From: Mastigias papua
Taxonomy: Eukaryota; Cnidaria; Scyphozoa; Rhizostomeae; Mastigiidae
Length of the DNA stretch: 64,000 nucleotides
NCBI GenBank assembly: GCA_964019165.1
Contig: OZ025268.1
Span: forward strand, 18,512,784 to 18,576,783
Direction: 5' to 3'
A model generated the notes under the pieces. The model saw only the letters and a program-made list of their open reading frames with translations. It had not been told where the DNA came from and searched no databases. Of this stretch, positions 1 to 12,159 are shown piece by piece. Within the stretch, counting starts at the first letter, position 1. Every line of letters starts with the position of its first letter. The position numbers and the translations under genes were made by a program.

Positions 1-637
1 TATTCAGGGTTCTCGGAATGTAATAGAGGTGAGACGGGCTTTGTAATACAGTAGAGGTGAGATGGACTTTTTAATGTAGTAGAGGTGAGATGGACTTTGT
101 AATGTAGTAGAGGTGAGATGGACTTTGTAATGTAGTAGAGGTGAGATGGACTTTGTAATGTAGTAGAGGTGAGATGGACTTTGTAATGTAGTAGAGGTGA
201 GATGGACTTTGTAATGTAGTAGAGGTGAGATGGGTTTTGTAATATAGTAGAGGTGAGATGGACTTTGTAATGTAGTAGAGGTGAGATGAACTTTGTAATG
301 TAGTAGAGGTGAGATGAACTTTGTAATGTAGTAGAGGTGAGATGGACTTTGTAATGTAGTAGAGGTGGGATGGGCTTTCTGTTGTAGTAGAAGTGAGATG
401 GGCTTTGTAATGTAGTAGAGGTGAGATGGACTTTGTAATGTAGTAGAGGTGAGATGGACTTTGTAATGTAGTAGAGGTGGGATGGGCTTTCTGTTGTAGT
501 AGAAGTGAGATGGGCTTTGTAATGTAGTAGAGGTGAGATGGACTTTGTAATGTAGTAGAGGTGAGATGGACTTTGTAATGTAGTAGAGGTGGGATGGGCT
601 TTCTGTTGTAGTAGAAGTGAGATGGGCTTTATAAAGT
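1..637. repeat. 28-bp minisatellite array
   Basis: Head-to-tail copies of a 28-bp unit built around TAGTAGAGGTGAGATGG followed by ACTTTGTAATG. Variant units (GGGATGGGCTTTCTGTTG, then AGAAGTGAGATGGGC) recur as a block near 360, 480 and 600, so blocks of several units have themselves been duplicated. The array is cut by the window start. It has no coding capacity. Confidence 0.95.
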
Positions 638-1029
638 AGTGATAAACATAAGCAGCTATTTCTGTTCTACCATTTGATATCAACGGTATGTAGGCCACAT
701 AAAGAGCACAGTCTGCTTGTCAGAACCGTGATACATAACTAAACACGATACACGTGATATGCAAAAGTAACCCAACTCAGTGCGCATGTCCATAACAAGA
801 CAATAAAAACGTCAATCAAGTGCAATATTAGCAAGTAGTTCTCATTGAGTCCTTGTTATGAACTCAATGAAATTAAGAAACCTATTTGGAGTTTGGCATA
901 ATATGGTTGTATCACGCAATTAGAAAATGATGTAGTAAAATGACATGAGGGTAAAGTTGCTGAGATTATAAATGACTATTTTGTGAATATGACAGAAACC
1001 CTGGACATCTTCTGTGCAACTCTTTGAAT
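638..1029. other. unassigned spacer
   Basis: Non-repetitive AT-rich sequence between the minisatellite and the LINE piece. I see no gene or structured element. It may contain decayed upstream LINE sequence, since 950-1046 reads loosely like the region before the reverse transcriptase fingers. Confidence 0.4.
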
Positions 1030-2570
1030 GATCTTGATGAGGACCCATGCTCAAGGGTTATATAGAGTATTTTGAATCAAACTCTAGTATCCTCAAAATA
1101 AAGGGATCTGTCAATAGCACCATGAAGTTTTCATTTAGGAAAGCTACGTTCGAAGAGATGTTGGAACAGCTGAAAAATTTAGATCCTAGAAAAGCTTCAC
1201 CACAGAAATCAATTCCTCCAAAAATATTAGGAACTAACGATGATCTGTTTTGTTTCCATCTTGTTGAGCTATTCAATAAGCTGATTGAAGAAGGCAGTTT
1301 CCCAAATGATCTGAAAAATGCTGATGTATCCTGGCTTGTTAAGAAGAGTGATAATATGTACAAGAAAAATTATAGACCAATAGGCCTCCTACCTGCAATT
1401 TCGAAATTGTTTGAACGGCTTTTATACAATCAATTGTATGACTATATGCGGCGGTTCTTCTCACCGGTCTTAGGAAGGTTTAGGCAAAGGTACAGTACAC
1501 AACATGTCTTATTGAATCTCTTACAATGTTGCATGAATAATACTGATAATAATAGGCTTGCCGGGACACTTCATGGATCTTTCAAAAGCATTTCATAGTG
1601 TACACCATGATCGTCTAATTGCGAAATTAAATGCTTATGAACATAAATGATATTTGCTTGTTTGTTCGATGCACTAACATCTGTAACTATGCTGATGATA
1701 CAACCTTCTTTGCATGCCATACAGCTCTTGAAACTATTGTTAGACAATTAGGAACAGACGGTACTTTGGTTACACAATGATTTTCTGACAATTATTTGAA
1801 AGTAAATGATAACAAGTGTCACCTTGTGATATTTGGTGATAAATGCTCCAAAGCAACAGTTACAATTGGAAATTCGACAATCGATGAAAGTGATTAGAAA
1901 TATCTGCTAGGCATAACTTTTGATAAGAAACTATGCTTCAGAAAGTATGTTTAAGAATTTTGCAAATGGCTAACCAAAAGCTCTACGCACTTACTCACTT
2001 ATCCGCCTATATCGCTCCTATGAAACTGGAAATCTTAATGAACTCTTTCATTAAGTCACAGTTTCACTATTGTCCCTTGTATAGATTATCCATGATGGAG
2101 TGTGAAATTCAATGTTAAATCTTATCCGAGAAAGAACATTGCGACTGGTATGCATAAGTAGTGAAACAAAGTTGAAAAGCTGATGAAAAATTTTAACTAC
2201 TCATCAGCATAATCTGCAGTTGCTAATGATTGAAATATACATAATGAAGCGTAGTTTGAATCCCACTTTGATGAGCGATGTTTTTACAGAGAGAAATAAT
2301 CAGTACAACTTGAGAAGTGAAAATCATTTGCAACTACCAACGGCAAAGACAGTATTATACGGAATTGAAAATATTAAATGCAGATTTTGCCTTTTGTGGT
2401 TCACATTACCAAAAGAAATGAAAGATTCCAACACTCTATCTGAATTCAAACGGAAAATAAAACTATGGAGTGGAAATTCTTGCGTCTGCAGATGATGCAA
2501 ACATTTTGTCAAAAATTTAAGGTTTTTGTAGTTATCTTTTATTCTTTATCTTTCAAAATTGTAAATTAGG
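1030..2570 (+). mobile_element. degenerate CR1-like LINE reverse transcriptase
   Basis: Decayed reverse transcriptase of a non-LTR retrotransposon, split over several frames. 1047-1598 reads through the fingers/palm region, with the typical KASP, a YRPI-like box (NYRPIGLLP) and SKLFERLLYNQL. After a frame change near 1570 comes DLSKAFHSVHHDRLIAKL, then an apparent deletion, then the catalytic palm motif NYADDTTFF at about 1686. 1790-1930 reads LKVNDNKCHLVIFGDKCS with in-frame stops. 1933-2118 and 2220-2495 give the thumb and C-terminal tail, ending in the characteristic FKRKIKLWSGNSCVCR. Several stops and shifts show it is inactive. Clade (CR1/L2-like) is inferred from motif style only. Confidence 0.85.
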
Positions 2571-3194
2571 TTAGGTTTTGTTGGCGCTAAGTAGCTCTTA
2601 GCTATAGTTGTATACTGCCAACTGTAAGCAAATTGTTAATAATGGAAACAGTCATATTTCATTCAATTAAACTACAATTACAAATCTCGCTATTACAAGG
2701 TAATTTGTAATTGGCTAGCCTGGGTTACAATACATGAGAAAAATCGTAAATAACAAGTGTTGTATAAAAAACAAACAAAATATAAAAAGAATAAAACAAA
2801 AATAAAAAAAATAATAATAATAAAAATAATTATTATAACTCGACTGGGGCGTCAGCGATACCACGCGGGTGTCGGCGACATCACTAGGAAGACGTTCCCA
2901 TATGTTCGTAAACGTTCCAGTAGCACTGCCGACTCAATGGCTTGGACGCGCCCTCGTCACTTACGACGATAAATTATATGAAAATAAAAATGAAAATGAA
3001 AAAATTAAATGATATAGAAATCAGACGTAAGACACAGTAGGAATACTAGAATTTGTTGATTCGATAATCTTACTGAATCTGATAGTCCTATCATTACAAT
3101 ATTTAAAGTTTGTTAGACTATGTAGTTAATACAAACTAATTAAAACCAACCATTTAACAAAGAAGATATACGATAATAATATAATTAAACCCTT
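2571..3194. other. spacer between two LINE tails
   Basis: Sequence between the 3' ends of a plus-strand and a minus-strand LINE relic. It includes an A-rich stretch (2757-2840) and a short GC-richer patch (2840-2965). It is probably LINE 3' UTR plus unrelated sequence. No gene was recognised. Confidence 0.4.
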
Positions 3195-3790
3195 ATTTAC
3201 AAATTAAACAAGTACATGATTTGCCATCCCACTTTGCGGTCCCCTTTTTGAATTTTGTCAAGGTACCCAGGTCTCTTTATTTCATCATCTAGAGTATTCC
3301 ATAGGAGACTTCCTGTACCAAGAGCCATTCAAATGATGATTTGTTATCTTCATACAAAACCCTCAAGCCGCGCTTCTCTGTCCTGGTTATATCGTTGTTG
3401 GCGGTTTTACTACAAAACATCCATATCTAGGGACAGTATCAAAAAATTTGACGTGACAATAGGTTTTAGAAGTATTTTAGCTTTTCCCTTATTGAGGAAT
3501 GGTCTTATTCTGGAAAACACACATAGTTTTTTGTTTATTTTCTGACACAGGTCCTTGACATGTACATCAAATGATAATTTGTTGTCTATGTGGAACCCAA
3601 GTAGCTTTACATGCTCGCTTTTTTTTTTTTATCTTTCTGCCCATCGATATTGAGTTATCTGCCTTCTTGAAAGAGCTGTTACTCTTGAGGCCCAGAAATA
3701 CCTTATGAATTTTTCTAGATTGGCACACATTCCATTTTTCCTTGAGCCAGTGTTGAATTATTTGTACAGTAGATTTTAGTGAGATCTATA
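3195..3790 (-). mobile_element. LINE reverse transcriptase C-terminal piece
   Basis: On the minus strand about 3745-3540 reads as the thumb region of a non-LTR reverse transcriptase: NTQHWLKEKWNVCQSRK-like sequence, then the typical EHVKLLGFHIDNKLSFDVHV and KDLCQKINK. Further 3' (3540-3240) is LKPIVTSNF.YCP.IWMFCS with in-frame stops, and the element ends in FKKGTAKWDGKSCTCLICK, the usual CR1-like C-terminal tail. It is truncated and interrupted by stops, and faces tail to tail with the LINE at 1030-2570. Confidence 0.8.
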
Positions 3791-4082
3791 TTACTTTCAT
3801 GATTAAATTAATTTTTAATTGATTAGATATTTAAGTACAGTATTGTGTTACATGCCTTTGAATATCATGCTACTAGAAGGTATAGCATTCTTAGGCCACA
3901 CAAACTGATTTTTGTCCCATTTCTGTGACAATTCAGCTGATTCCTGCGTGTCATGTAAGCCTAGATGTTTTCGTCAAGATATCAATTAATTAGGATTCCC
4001 CCTACTGTATGCATTTGCTAGGATATATATTGTCCTTGAATAGTATGGCAACTTCAAATCAGAAAGTAGTTGCCTATAACAT

Positions 4083-4700
4083 CTAACTTGACCCTACATC
4101 TTGAACAGTTGAAGATGATCTAGCGTAGCAGCTGATGATCTTTCGAAACTGCTGCTTCATTTCGTCACCAATCTCCTTGTATCTGATTGCGTAAATGAAC
4201 GGATTGATAGCTCCGTTTACGTATGTCAGAATTGCGGTCCAGATGAACCCATATTGCAGCCACGAACCGGGTCGCTGGCCCCTGGCTTGATATGCAGTGC
4301 CGCTGATCAAAATTATCATGAATGGGAACCAGACGGCGACAAATACACACAGGATCATAAGAAGGGTACGATTGTGCCGTTTTTCTCGGTCCGCCTCACT
4401 GATTTGTTGATTGGAATCGCCCATTTCCATTATCTGTCTCATATGGTTATAGTGTTGTACAACGATGCGTCTTATTTTGTAGTATTTGTATGATATGTAC
4501 ACAAATGAAAACAATTGTACAGTGGAAAATGTTCCGAATCCGGAATATTCCAAAGGACCAGGAACAGATATCATGAACGTGCTGGCAACAACCAAGCTGA
4601 TGGTCCAAGAGACCATTGCAATGCCAAAGATCTGTAAACAAATAAATATTAGTCTATATATCGTACGCATTGCATACATGTTTGAAACAAAATATAGATG

Positions 4701-4793
<93 letters not shown>

Positions 4794-5352
4794 TTATATA
4801 TGTTAATATATACTCAGTGGCATATCTTGGAACGTATGTTGCAGAGGTTTTTGGTAAAATGAGATACAAAAATACGAATGATAAACTAAGTCATAAGTGA
4901 TTTAGACTACTAGTTAGTATTCATGTGGTCCATCTTACCTTTCCCTTGCTTGTATCCTCATTGTAACTGAGCCCGAGTATCAGCTGGCGATATCTCTCCC
5001 TTGCAATGGCACAAAGTAGCAGCAGACTTGCAGAACAGCTTGTAGCGGACATGAATACTATGGCCTGTTCGATTCCGCAATTGTTTGAGTTGTGGTAGAA
5101 TGACAGATAAGTGGCATAAATTGGCTGAGGTACAAGCCCGGCGAACAGGTCGGTTGCGGAGAGCGCTGCCAATAGCAGATTTTGTGGCAGGTGGAGATGT
5201 TGCCTCGTTATGATGATGAAAATTGTTAATGAGTTGCCACTGACTGAGGTGAGAGAGGAAGCCATGTTGATAAGGAAAAATATAGTATTCCATGGGTAGC
5301 TGACTCCAATGTAGTACGGCAGACAAGTCATTTCGGAATCTTTCGGTTGCAC
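4083..5352 (-). CDS. rhodopsin-class (class A) GPCR, two exons
   Basis: Orphan seven-transmembrane receptor of 320 aa on the minus strand. Exon 1 is 5352-4939 (138 codons, donor GTAAGA) and exon 2 is 4631-4083 (acceptor TTTACAG), joined in phase 0 across an intron holding an (AT)n tract. Visible landmarks: GN in TM1 (residues 39-40), LSATD in TM2 with D68, C92 at the start of TM3, ERY at 119-121 in place of DRY, W147 in TM4, WFP at 239-241 in TM6, and NPFIY at 281-285 in TM7, followed by a short tail. No cysteine is visible in the TM4-TM5 loop, so the usual disulfide with C92 may be missing. The start is the first Met before TM1. The ligand is not inferable. It looks intact and should sit in the plasma membrane coupling to G proteins. 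Confidence 0.85.
4704..4790. repeat. (AT)n microsatellite in GPCR intron
   Basis: Uninterrupted AT dinucleotide tract of about 87 bp in the single intron of the GPCR gene. Apparent reading frames through it are artefacts of the repeat. Confidence 0.97.
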
Positions 5353-5575
5353 TGGTTTTTCGAATGTGAGATTAAGCTTTCCCAGGTAGTCGTATTATAT
5401 CACGTGCCCTTCGAAAGTGAACGGATAAGATTACATATTAAATTGGAGTTGAACTTATATTTTCATAAATAACCTACTGGCATGAGTTATCGAAAGAAAT
5501 ATTATAGATTTGATTGTTATTATTAATTTGCTCCATTTGGTGTCATTGGTAGATCATAGATTTACATAGTATGCG

Positions 5576-6420
5576 CCTCTGTTGTGATATGAACTGAAGG
5601 ACGTTTGCATAAATTTACATAATATGCACTTCTGTTGTGATATGAACTGAAGGATATTTGCATAAATTTACATAATATGTACTTCTGTTGTGATATGAAC
5701 TGAAGGACATTTGCATAAATTTACATAATATGTACTTCTGTTGTGATATGAACTGAAGGACATTTGCATAAATTTACATAATATGTACTTCTGTTGTGAT
5801 ATGAACTGAAGGACATTTGCATAAATTTACATAATATGTACTTCTGTTGTGATATGAACTGAAGGACATTTGCATAAATTTACATAATATGTACTTCTGT
5901 TGTGATATGAACTGAAGGACATTTGCATGAATTTACATAATATGCACTTCTGTTGTGATATGAACTGAAAGACATTTGCATAAATTTACATAATATGCAC
6001 TTCTGTTGTGATATGAACTGAAGGACATTTGCACAAATTTACATAATATGCACGTCTGTTGTGATATGAACTGAAGGACGTTTGCATAAATATACATAAT
6101 ATGCACTTCTGTTGTGATATGAACTGAAGGACATTTGCATAAATTTACATAATATGCACTTCTGTTGTGATATGAACTGAAAGACATGTGCATAAATTTA
6201 CATAATATGCACTTCTGTTGTGATATAAACTGAAGGACGTTTGCATAAATTTACATAATATGCGCTTCTGTTGTGATATGAACTGAAGGACGTTTGCATA
6301 AATTTACATAATATGCGCTTCTGTTGTGATATGAACTGAAGGACGTTTGCATAGATTTACGTAGTATGCACTTTCATTGTGATATGAAATGAAGGATATT
6401 TGCATAAATTTGCATAGGGC
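5576..6420. repeat. 53-bp tandem repeat, about 16 copies
   Basis: Tandem array whose unit contains TTACATAATATGCACTTCTG, then TTGTGATATGAACTGAAGG and ACATTTGCATAAA. Successive copies are spaced 53 bp apart, for example GTGATATGAAC at 5584 and 5637. Copies diverge at the 3' edge (6360-6560), where longer degenerate units with CTGCCTGGTGATATCAAGA appear. 53 is not a multiple of three and the array is non-coding. It lies just upstream of the GPCR start. Confidence 0.95.
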
Positions 6421-9400
6421 ATGTTTTACTGCCTGGTGATATCAAGATAAGAGCATGTGCATAAATTTACATAGTAGACTTCTGCACATTCATGATCTAC
6501 TGCCTGGTGATATCAAGAGAAGGAGGCTTGCATAAATTTACATAATAGACGTTTACGCATCTACTACCTTGCGATGTCAAAAGGAGATTGGGTCGAATTA
6601 AGATTAGTGAACTGTTAGCAAACACGATCAAGATAGATACCCTACCAAAAACTGATGGTTCATTTAATTGTATGATGAAAGCAAGCCCCAAGGATAAAAG
6701 CCCCTTACTCTACTTGTCGTTGAGAATAAGAGGCAATAGATAAACAGATAGTCGTCTGAAAATGATGAAGATCTAGCTTCTCTCTAAATTAGAATTTATT
6801 GTCTACTCAAGGTCGGAGGGAAGCTGAATCCGTTTATCCAAAGCTGGTATTAAGAGAGGGTTATCTATGGAGCATGTCAAAAAATGCCTTTTTATATGTT
6901 CTGCTTTTCGTAATGAAGTTGCAATATTCAACGAGCGTTAATAATCAAACTATGATCTAGAAAAATATCTCGGCTACTTCAACTAGAGTTCTGATGTCTG
7001 TAAAACAAACTGAAAGCATGAGATCACAGATCAGATTGTCATATGCGGTAAATCAAATATGGCTTCTTGAACAAAAATGATCATGTGTGCTCTGACATAC
7101 CATAGCCTGGTTAATTTGTATGGATTCAAGGGTGGATTGGCTGTTCTTTATGAGTCTGTTCTTTATGTTATTTTCCTAATATTCTCTATCAGTTCTAGGG
7201 GGTATTTCAGCGACATTGCAATGTCGTTTAACTCTCGTCCATAAGCTGGATAATTTGATAACTCGCAAATTTTTCATCTACAAATAGTGCATTTTTTTCA
7301 GAACTACAATTCTTCCTGGGGTTGATATACACATTTGGTTTCATAATGGCTCACAAAAGCAATATTAGCAAACTTACCTCTCGCCTAGACGCTCTCTGTT
7401 GCTCTGTAAAAGCTTCTTCAATAACATGAATTTCCACCTCCCAGTCACTTAGAGTCACTCAATAGCCAATCGGAAAGAAAGTGCCACACAAACGCACAAT
7501 CGAATTCATGCAGCACCCAATCAGAAGGTAGCTTAGCACACGTGAGTATTTGATCTTGGATTGCGGCGTAAGCATCCCCCTGTTCTTTCGTGAGACTTCT
7601 CATGCATACACCCAGCAGCTGTTGTTGTTGATCACACTTCACAGTAGATGAATTATTCAGGATAGGCTTTCACTTGAGAATTGCCTGGGTGGATATTTCT
7701 CGCAAAAGTTGTGGACGACTCGCGTAGCATTTTCAAGGAGCTTAGTTTCGTCGGATTTTTGAGAATATTTTGCACAAAAAGACTTAATTAATTGACCAAA
7801 TAATAAAAACTATTGAAAGTTGTAGAAATGGTGTAAAGTTTTGGTATCCGGCCTTTGTATGTATGCATGTTGCTTTATCATATACAAGACCTATTTTGTG
7901 CTATATTATAGCTTTGTCCTAGCCTCGATCTAGATTTCCTCTGAAACGAAAAATCTGTTCATTTCATGACTGTTGCATTAGCAACTGATATAGCAAAGTA
8001 TTAGCGTTGGTAGCACAATTAGCATAATAGTAATAATTAGCATAAATTAGAAAAAACTGGCATAAATTTTGCACTGATTAGCACAAATTTAAGAATGAAA
8101 GCAACGGCGAATGGTATCGCAGGATGAACTAGAGAAAATAGCCAGATTCATAAGTTTTATACTGTCATCGACACATTCATTGTTAATATTGACTAAACCG
8201 TTATTGATGACGAAACCGTTACGACATACTTCTAGAATATTTCGGGACGAGCACAAGATTTGTCATGGTGACAGAATGCAGTAGGATACCAAATCGAAAG
8301 ACTGTTGTACAGAAAAGTAACAGGACATTTTAGTTAAGTCTTCAAGTCTCAGGAAAGCATTGATGTAGCAAACTAGTGGACAGCAGTGGCATTAATTAAC
8401 CAGTGTTTTGATTTTCATTTCGAATTCAAAAGACTTGCAATAATAACCTCACTTGATAAGGTAGCTACAGTTGGATAGCCTGATTTACAGTGCAACGTAT
8501 TAATATTAGAAACTAGAGTAAGAAAATGAATATCAATAAAAACCTTATGCAAGTGATGTAAGGGGCTATTCAAAAGGAAAGGAGTTCTTGACTACTCCAG
8601 GCTTTGTTCCTTCGACAAAGATGGAGTAAATCGTGGGAAAGGTGCTGTTGCAGAGTGTTGAAGTTAAATAGCGCCAGTGTCCATCATTTACAGCTAAAGC
8701 ATCACACATATCAATTAAGGAAGAGCAAGAAAAACCCAGATAATAGTTAGCAAAATAGTAATAATTAGCATAATTAGCATAAAATTAGTGAATTTAACAG
8801 GAATGCAGTAGGAATGCCTAGCAGCAAGACTATTTTGCCGAAAAGTAGCTGAGCACAGTCTCTAAGCTCGGCCTAATGATGTTTCAAACTGTAGTCAAAT
8901 GTGATTAGTGCACTTCTGAATTCTCGGCCTAATCTCTATTATTGCCAACCTCACACAGAGACCATACTATGTTTTTGCCTACATACGAACCAAGGATCAG
9001 GTAACAACACTGGATAACAAAGGTTGACCTGGATTTTAATTTGCATCCTGTAGGCGTGGAGCAAAGGTCATCATTTTTACTTTTCATCTTGTACTCTCTG
9101 AGGGAGAGGGGGTCCGAAATGGCCTATGTTTTGTAGACTTATGAAAATGATGATTAGAAGAGATAACCCTTAGACACATGTTTTCATTTGTTGTGTATTT
9201 TATCCGTTCAGTTCAGTATTCGTTAATATTTCATTTAGCTAGCCTGAATTGCTTTTCACTAAATGAGTCGGAGTATTAGAAACCAGCTGCCGTACTCGAT
9301 ATTTCACTGTCAAACTGTCAAATGTGAGCACAACAAGTGAGAGTCCAGAGCGAAAAAGCACTTTGTCATAGGAATCGACGTATCCTTGTGTCAGATGGCT

Positions 9401-9644
9401 TCACCTCAGCAATAGAGCATGAAACTCTTCGTATTTATAAGCGTATTTGCAAGTGGTTTATATTCAGCGCGTGGCTAAGGTAGCTGAAGTGGGGATTCCC
9501 GAAATTTTTAGCCGCGCCCTCTACTTTGACATAGGGTGCCTCTCCCAAATACCATGCTTGCCCTTGGCAATAAGGAAATTTTGTGGCAGTTATTCTACAA
9601 GACAGAAGGTTATACCCTGATGCCAAATATTTAAACTGCGCCAC
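6421..9644. other. long intergenic region, no confident gene
   Basis: Mostly unique AT-rich sequence. Two places mention-worthy: a 65-codon minus ORF at 7642-7445, followed by a different frame reading DWEVEIHVIEEAFTEQQRAS up to a GTAAGT donor at about 7376, which could be a decayed or real small exon of unknown family; and short A-rich stretches with repeated TTAGCATAA-type words near 8010-8100 and 8740-8790. No domain was recognised and I assign no function. Confidence 0.4.
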
Positions 9645-9922
9645 CTACATAATAACAAAATAGGCTGTATCTTCAGTACATATACGGCATGTGCAATCGT
9701 TTCCACCCCAGTAGTGAATATCTTTTTTGAGTTTCAAATAGAAGCTGCTATCTTTATGCCACCACTGAGTGTATTCCACAATAGAATCCACCTGAAAGAT
9801 AGGGGACCTTGTAGAATCAGGGTTTTGAAGATTCTCCAAATCAAATCAGTCAGGGAATTAAATTTGAGGTCAGGAAAAACCTGGAAAACTTGGAAAGGTC
9901 GTGGAATTTGTTTTTTTAGCAA
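9645..9922 (-). mobile_element. LINE 3' tail (C-terminal CCHC-like end)
   Basis: Minus-strand remnant of a CR1-like LINE C-terminus. One frame reads GPLSFRWILLWNTLSGGIKIAAS, and after a frameshift another continues LKKDIHYWGGNDCTCRIC. This is the same tail architecture (F-K-x-x-I-x-x-W-x-G-x-x-C-x-C-R) seen at the ends of the LINE pieces at 1030-2570 and 3195-3790. Frameshifted and truncated. Confidence 0.6.
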
Positions 9923-11059
9923 GTCCGTGAACCCTGATAATTTCTTGGCCCGGAGGTTGTTGGGAACATATGATGATTGTTGATTGTTTAGTAGATCTCA
10001 ATCCTGAGATTTTGTATTTTCTGTGCTGTCTTTGACTTAACATATTTAAAAGTTCCTCAAAGGGGGGTTCATAGTCGCCACATCATCACGTTTTCAGTGT
10101 GTCTTGTTTCTCTGCCCGTTTGCTACAAAATAGCCAGACTAGAGGGCAACAGGAGAAGTTGGACATTAGGATGGAGTTTGAAAGTAACTTTGACTTTTGC
10201 TCTGCTTGGTATCGTCGTACTTTTCCAGATGCATGCCCTTTTTAGTTGGCCTTCTTGTGTAGTCCTTTTTTATGACGTACGAAGTGAAGTGAGTTATCAA
10301 TGTTTACTCCTACGGGGCTTTACGTGATCTGTTGATGGGACCAATTGACCATTTATGTTAGGGCAAAGTTTGCTTGTGCCCTTTATTTCTAAAATATAAT
10401 TTGAATTTTCTCTGCCCTTCTTCCCCCAAGAATTTTAAGGGAAAAGTAATTGTTTTGCCTAAAATGTAGAAAATAGGCAGTTAGACACAAAGCAACCAGA
10501 ATCAGCGAATGTATACGTGACTATTTTTGATTACGTTGTAGTTTCGAGAGCATAATAGGATGGAGACGCTTAAAATGCTCGAAATTTTGAATCTATGCAG
10601 GGGCAAACCTACTGGTTGGGATATGTGGGTTGTGTTACCCCCAGTTCTTTTCGTATACTCGTTAAATCACTCTACCGTATAAATTACTCTTCATAGGCCT
10701 TGTTCAAGATAGAAGCAGTTCAGAGCTTCGTAGAATTATGAATGAGATTCTTATGAATCTTTTTATATGGTTGTTTAGCTGCAGAGTTTTGTTATTTTCT
10801 CTGGGAGATCATTTCACATTTTTACCCCCATATACCGAGCTCCATTAGATTTATTTTCTTTGTTATTGTTCTCGTGTTCACTATTTTGAAAATAGTTAAG
10901 AAATACTTTTTCGGCATGGCATGCTTTGTTCAAATGCTATCTAGAAAGCTAATGAAGTTGCTTGCAAGGGCAGAGAACATTGGGCAGTGCTGGCCGCAAA
11001 GGCTGAGTGCTTGCTGGATGCACCGTCAGGCCTATCAAATATTTATTTCAAATGTTAAA
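9923..11059. other. unassigned intergenic sequence
   Basis: No recognisable gene. Open frames such as 10097-10327 (+) lack domain resemblance, and their hydrophobic character follows from T-rich sequence. No structured repeat seen. Confidence 0.35.
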
Positions 11060-11495
11060 TTCTATTCTATTCTATTTCTGTAGCGTCCTCGAGCAGTCGA
11101 AGGTTGCCTATCATGGATCTCCATTTTTCTCTACATTGTGCCTTCCTTTTCAACTTTCCATATTCTTTAATGTTGGTCCATTCCTTGATGTCATCAATCC
11201 ACATTCTTCGAGGTCTTCCCTTTGATTTTTTCCCATCTATAAATCCTTCCATGATGTTAACAAACAAATTTCGATTTGGACTTCTTACAATATGGCCAAA
11301 GAATGATGATTTTCGTTTAGCGATTTTCTTTAATAGAGTGGGTCTCTCATTTATTCGGTCAAATACTTGCTTGTTCGTAGTTTTGCTTACCCAGCTAATT
11401 TTTAGTATTCTGCGATAGCACCATGTTTCAAATGCATTTATTTTTCTTGCTGCTTCTCTGCCTACTTTCCATGCTTCACAACCATATGTTAAATA
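11060..11495 (-). mobile_element. LINE C-terminal fragment (endonuclease/RT type)
   Basis: Read on the minus strand from about 11495 this gives YGCEAWKVGREAARKINAFE, then ETWCYRRILKISWVSKTTN, KKIAKRKSSFFGHIVR and, at 11267-11067, GRPRRMWIDDIKEW with a final REKWRSM. This series is the standard C-terminal region of APE-type non-LTR retrotransposon ORF2 proteins (CYRRxLxIxW; FxGHxxR; GRPxxxWxDDI). Only about 145 codons remain, with no upstream reverse transcriptase next to it. It is a 5'-truncated insertion. Confidence 0.85.
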
Positions 11496-11792
11496 GTATC
11501 CGTAAAAATAGCCAGCTGGGTTCCCCTTTTCAATAATTCGCGTACTTTTTGCAGATTATCAGTAATAATATGTCATTTCTACATCGTTTATTATAAAATC
11601 CTCATAGGCTTTATCTGCATTGATTCACGTGGGTTGCGCATTAAATAGACGCTTTGAAACTTTGGAATATCAAGAGTACGCTCGAAAAACTCGTTAGACG
11701 TTTCGATGGGCCTGTGAGTTGTTTGTGTACAGTTGCATGATGTTGCATTGTGTAAGAAAGTAAAGAAATGACAAAAACTTACCATTCGATGA

Positions 11793-12010
11793 GCATTTGC
11801 TACAGCATCATTATAGATAGCAGAAGTGCTATTTCCTTGAAAAGAATCAAGGACCATAGATATGACGCCGTCCACTAGAGGAGAAGGGGTATAGTCAGTG
11901 GTCGATGTTTTATGACGAGGCAGCAAGGAGATGTTTGCTCTTTTCGACTTAGTTGCACGTCGCAGACAGCGTTGTCCGAATAGTGGGCGTATTGCAAATG
12001 GAAGCTTATT
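11793..12010 (-). other. candidate coding exon, family unknown
   Basis: The minus frame reads continuously from an AAACAG acceptor-like site (about 12011) through RPLFGQRCLRRATKSKRAN and SLLPRHKTSTTDYTPSPLVD to NDAVANAHRM, followed by a good donor GTAAGT at about 11792. Composition is protein-like, with a basic N-terminal part. The same frame stays open downstream to 11591, including a possible second acceptor (ACTCACAG) at about 11720, but phases do not join cleanly. I do not recognise the family. It could be a small gene, a retained exon, or chance. Confidence 0.25.
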
Positions 12011-12159
12011 CTGTTTTAATATACTGTATGTAATGCGCCTATGAGCCCTGAGGATATATTGCGCATAATAAATTTCTTTATTACTATTATTATGTCATTG
12101 CCTCCAGTCCTTTGCTGTTCTTCTAGGTCCTCTTTGTTTTGTCTCAACTACTTCCTGCA

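Noticed and set aside
1..637. CRISPR-like regular array
   Set aside because: Units are contiguous with no unique spacers, and the genome is clearly eukaryotic. It is a minisatellite.
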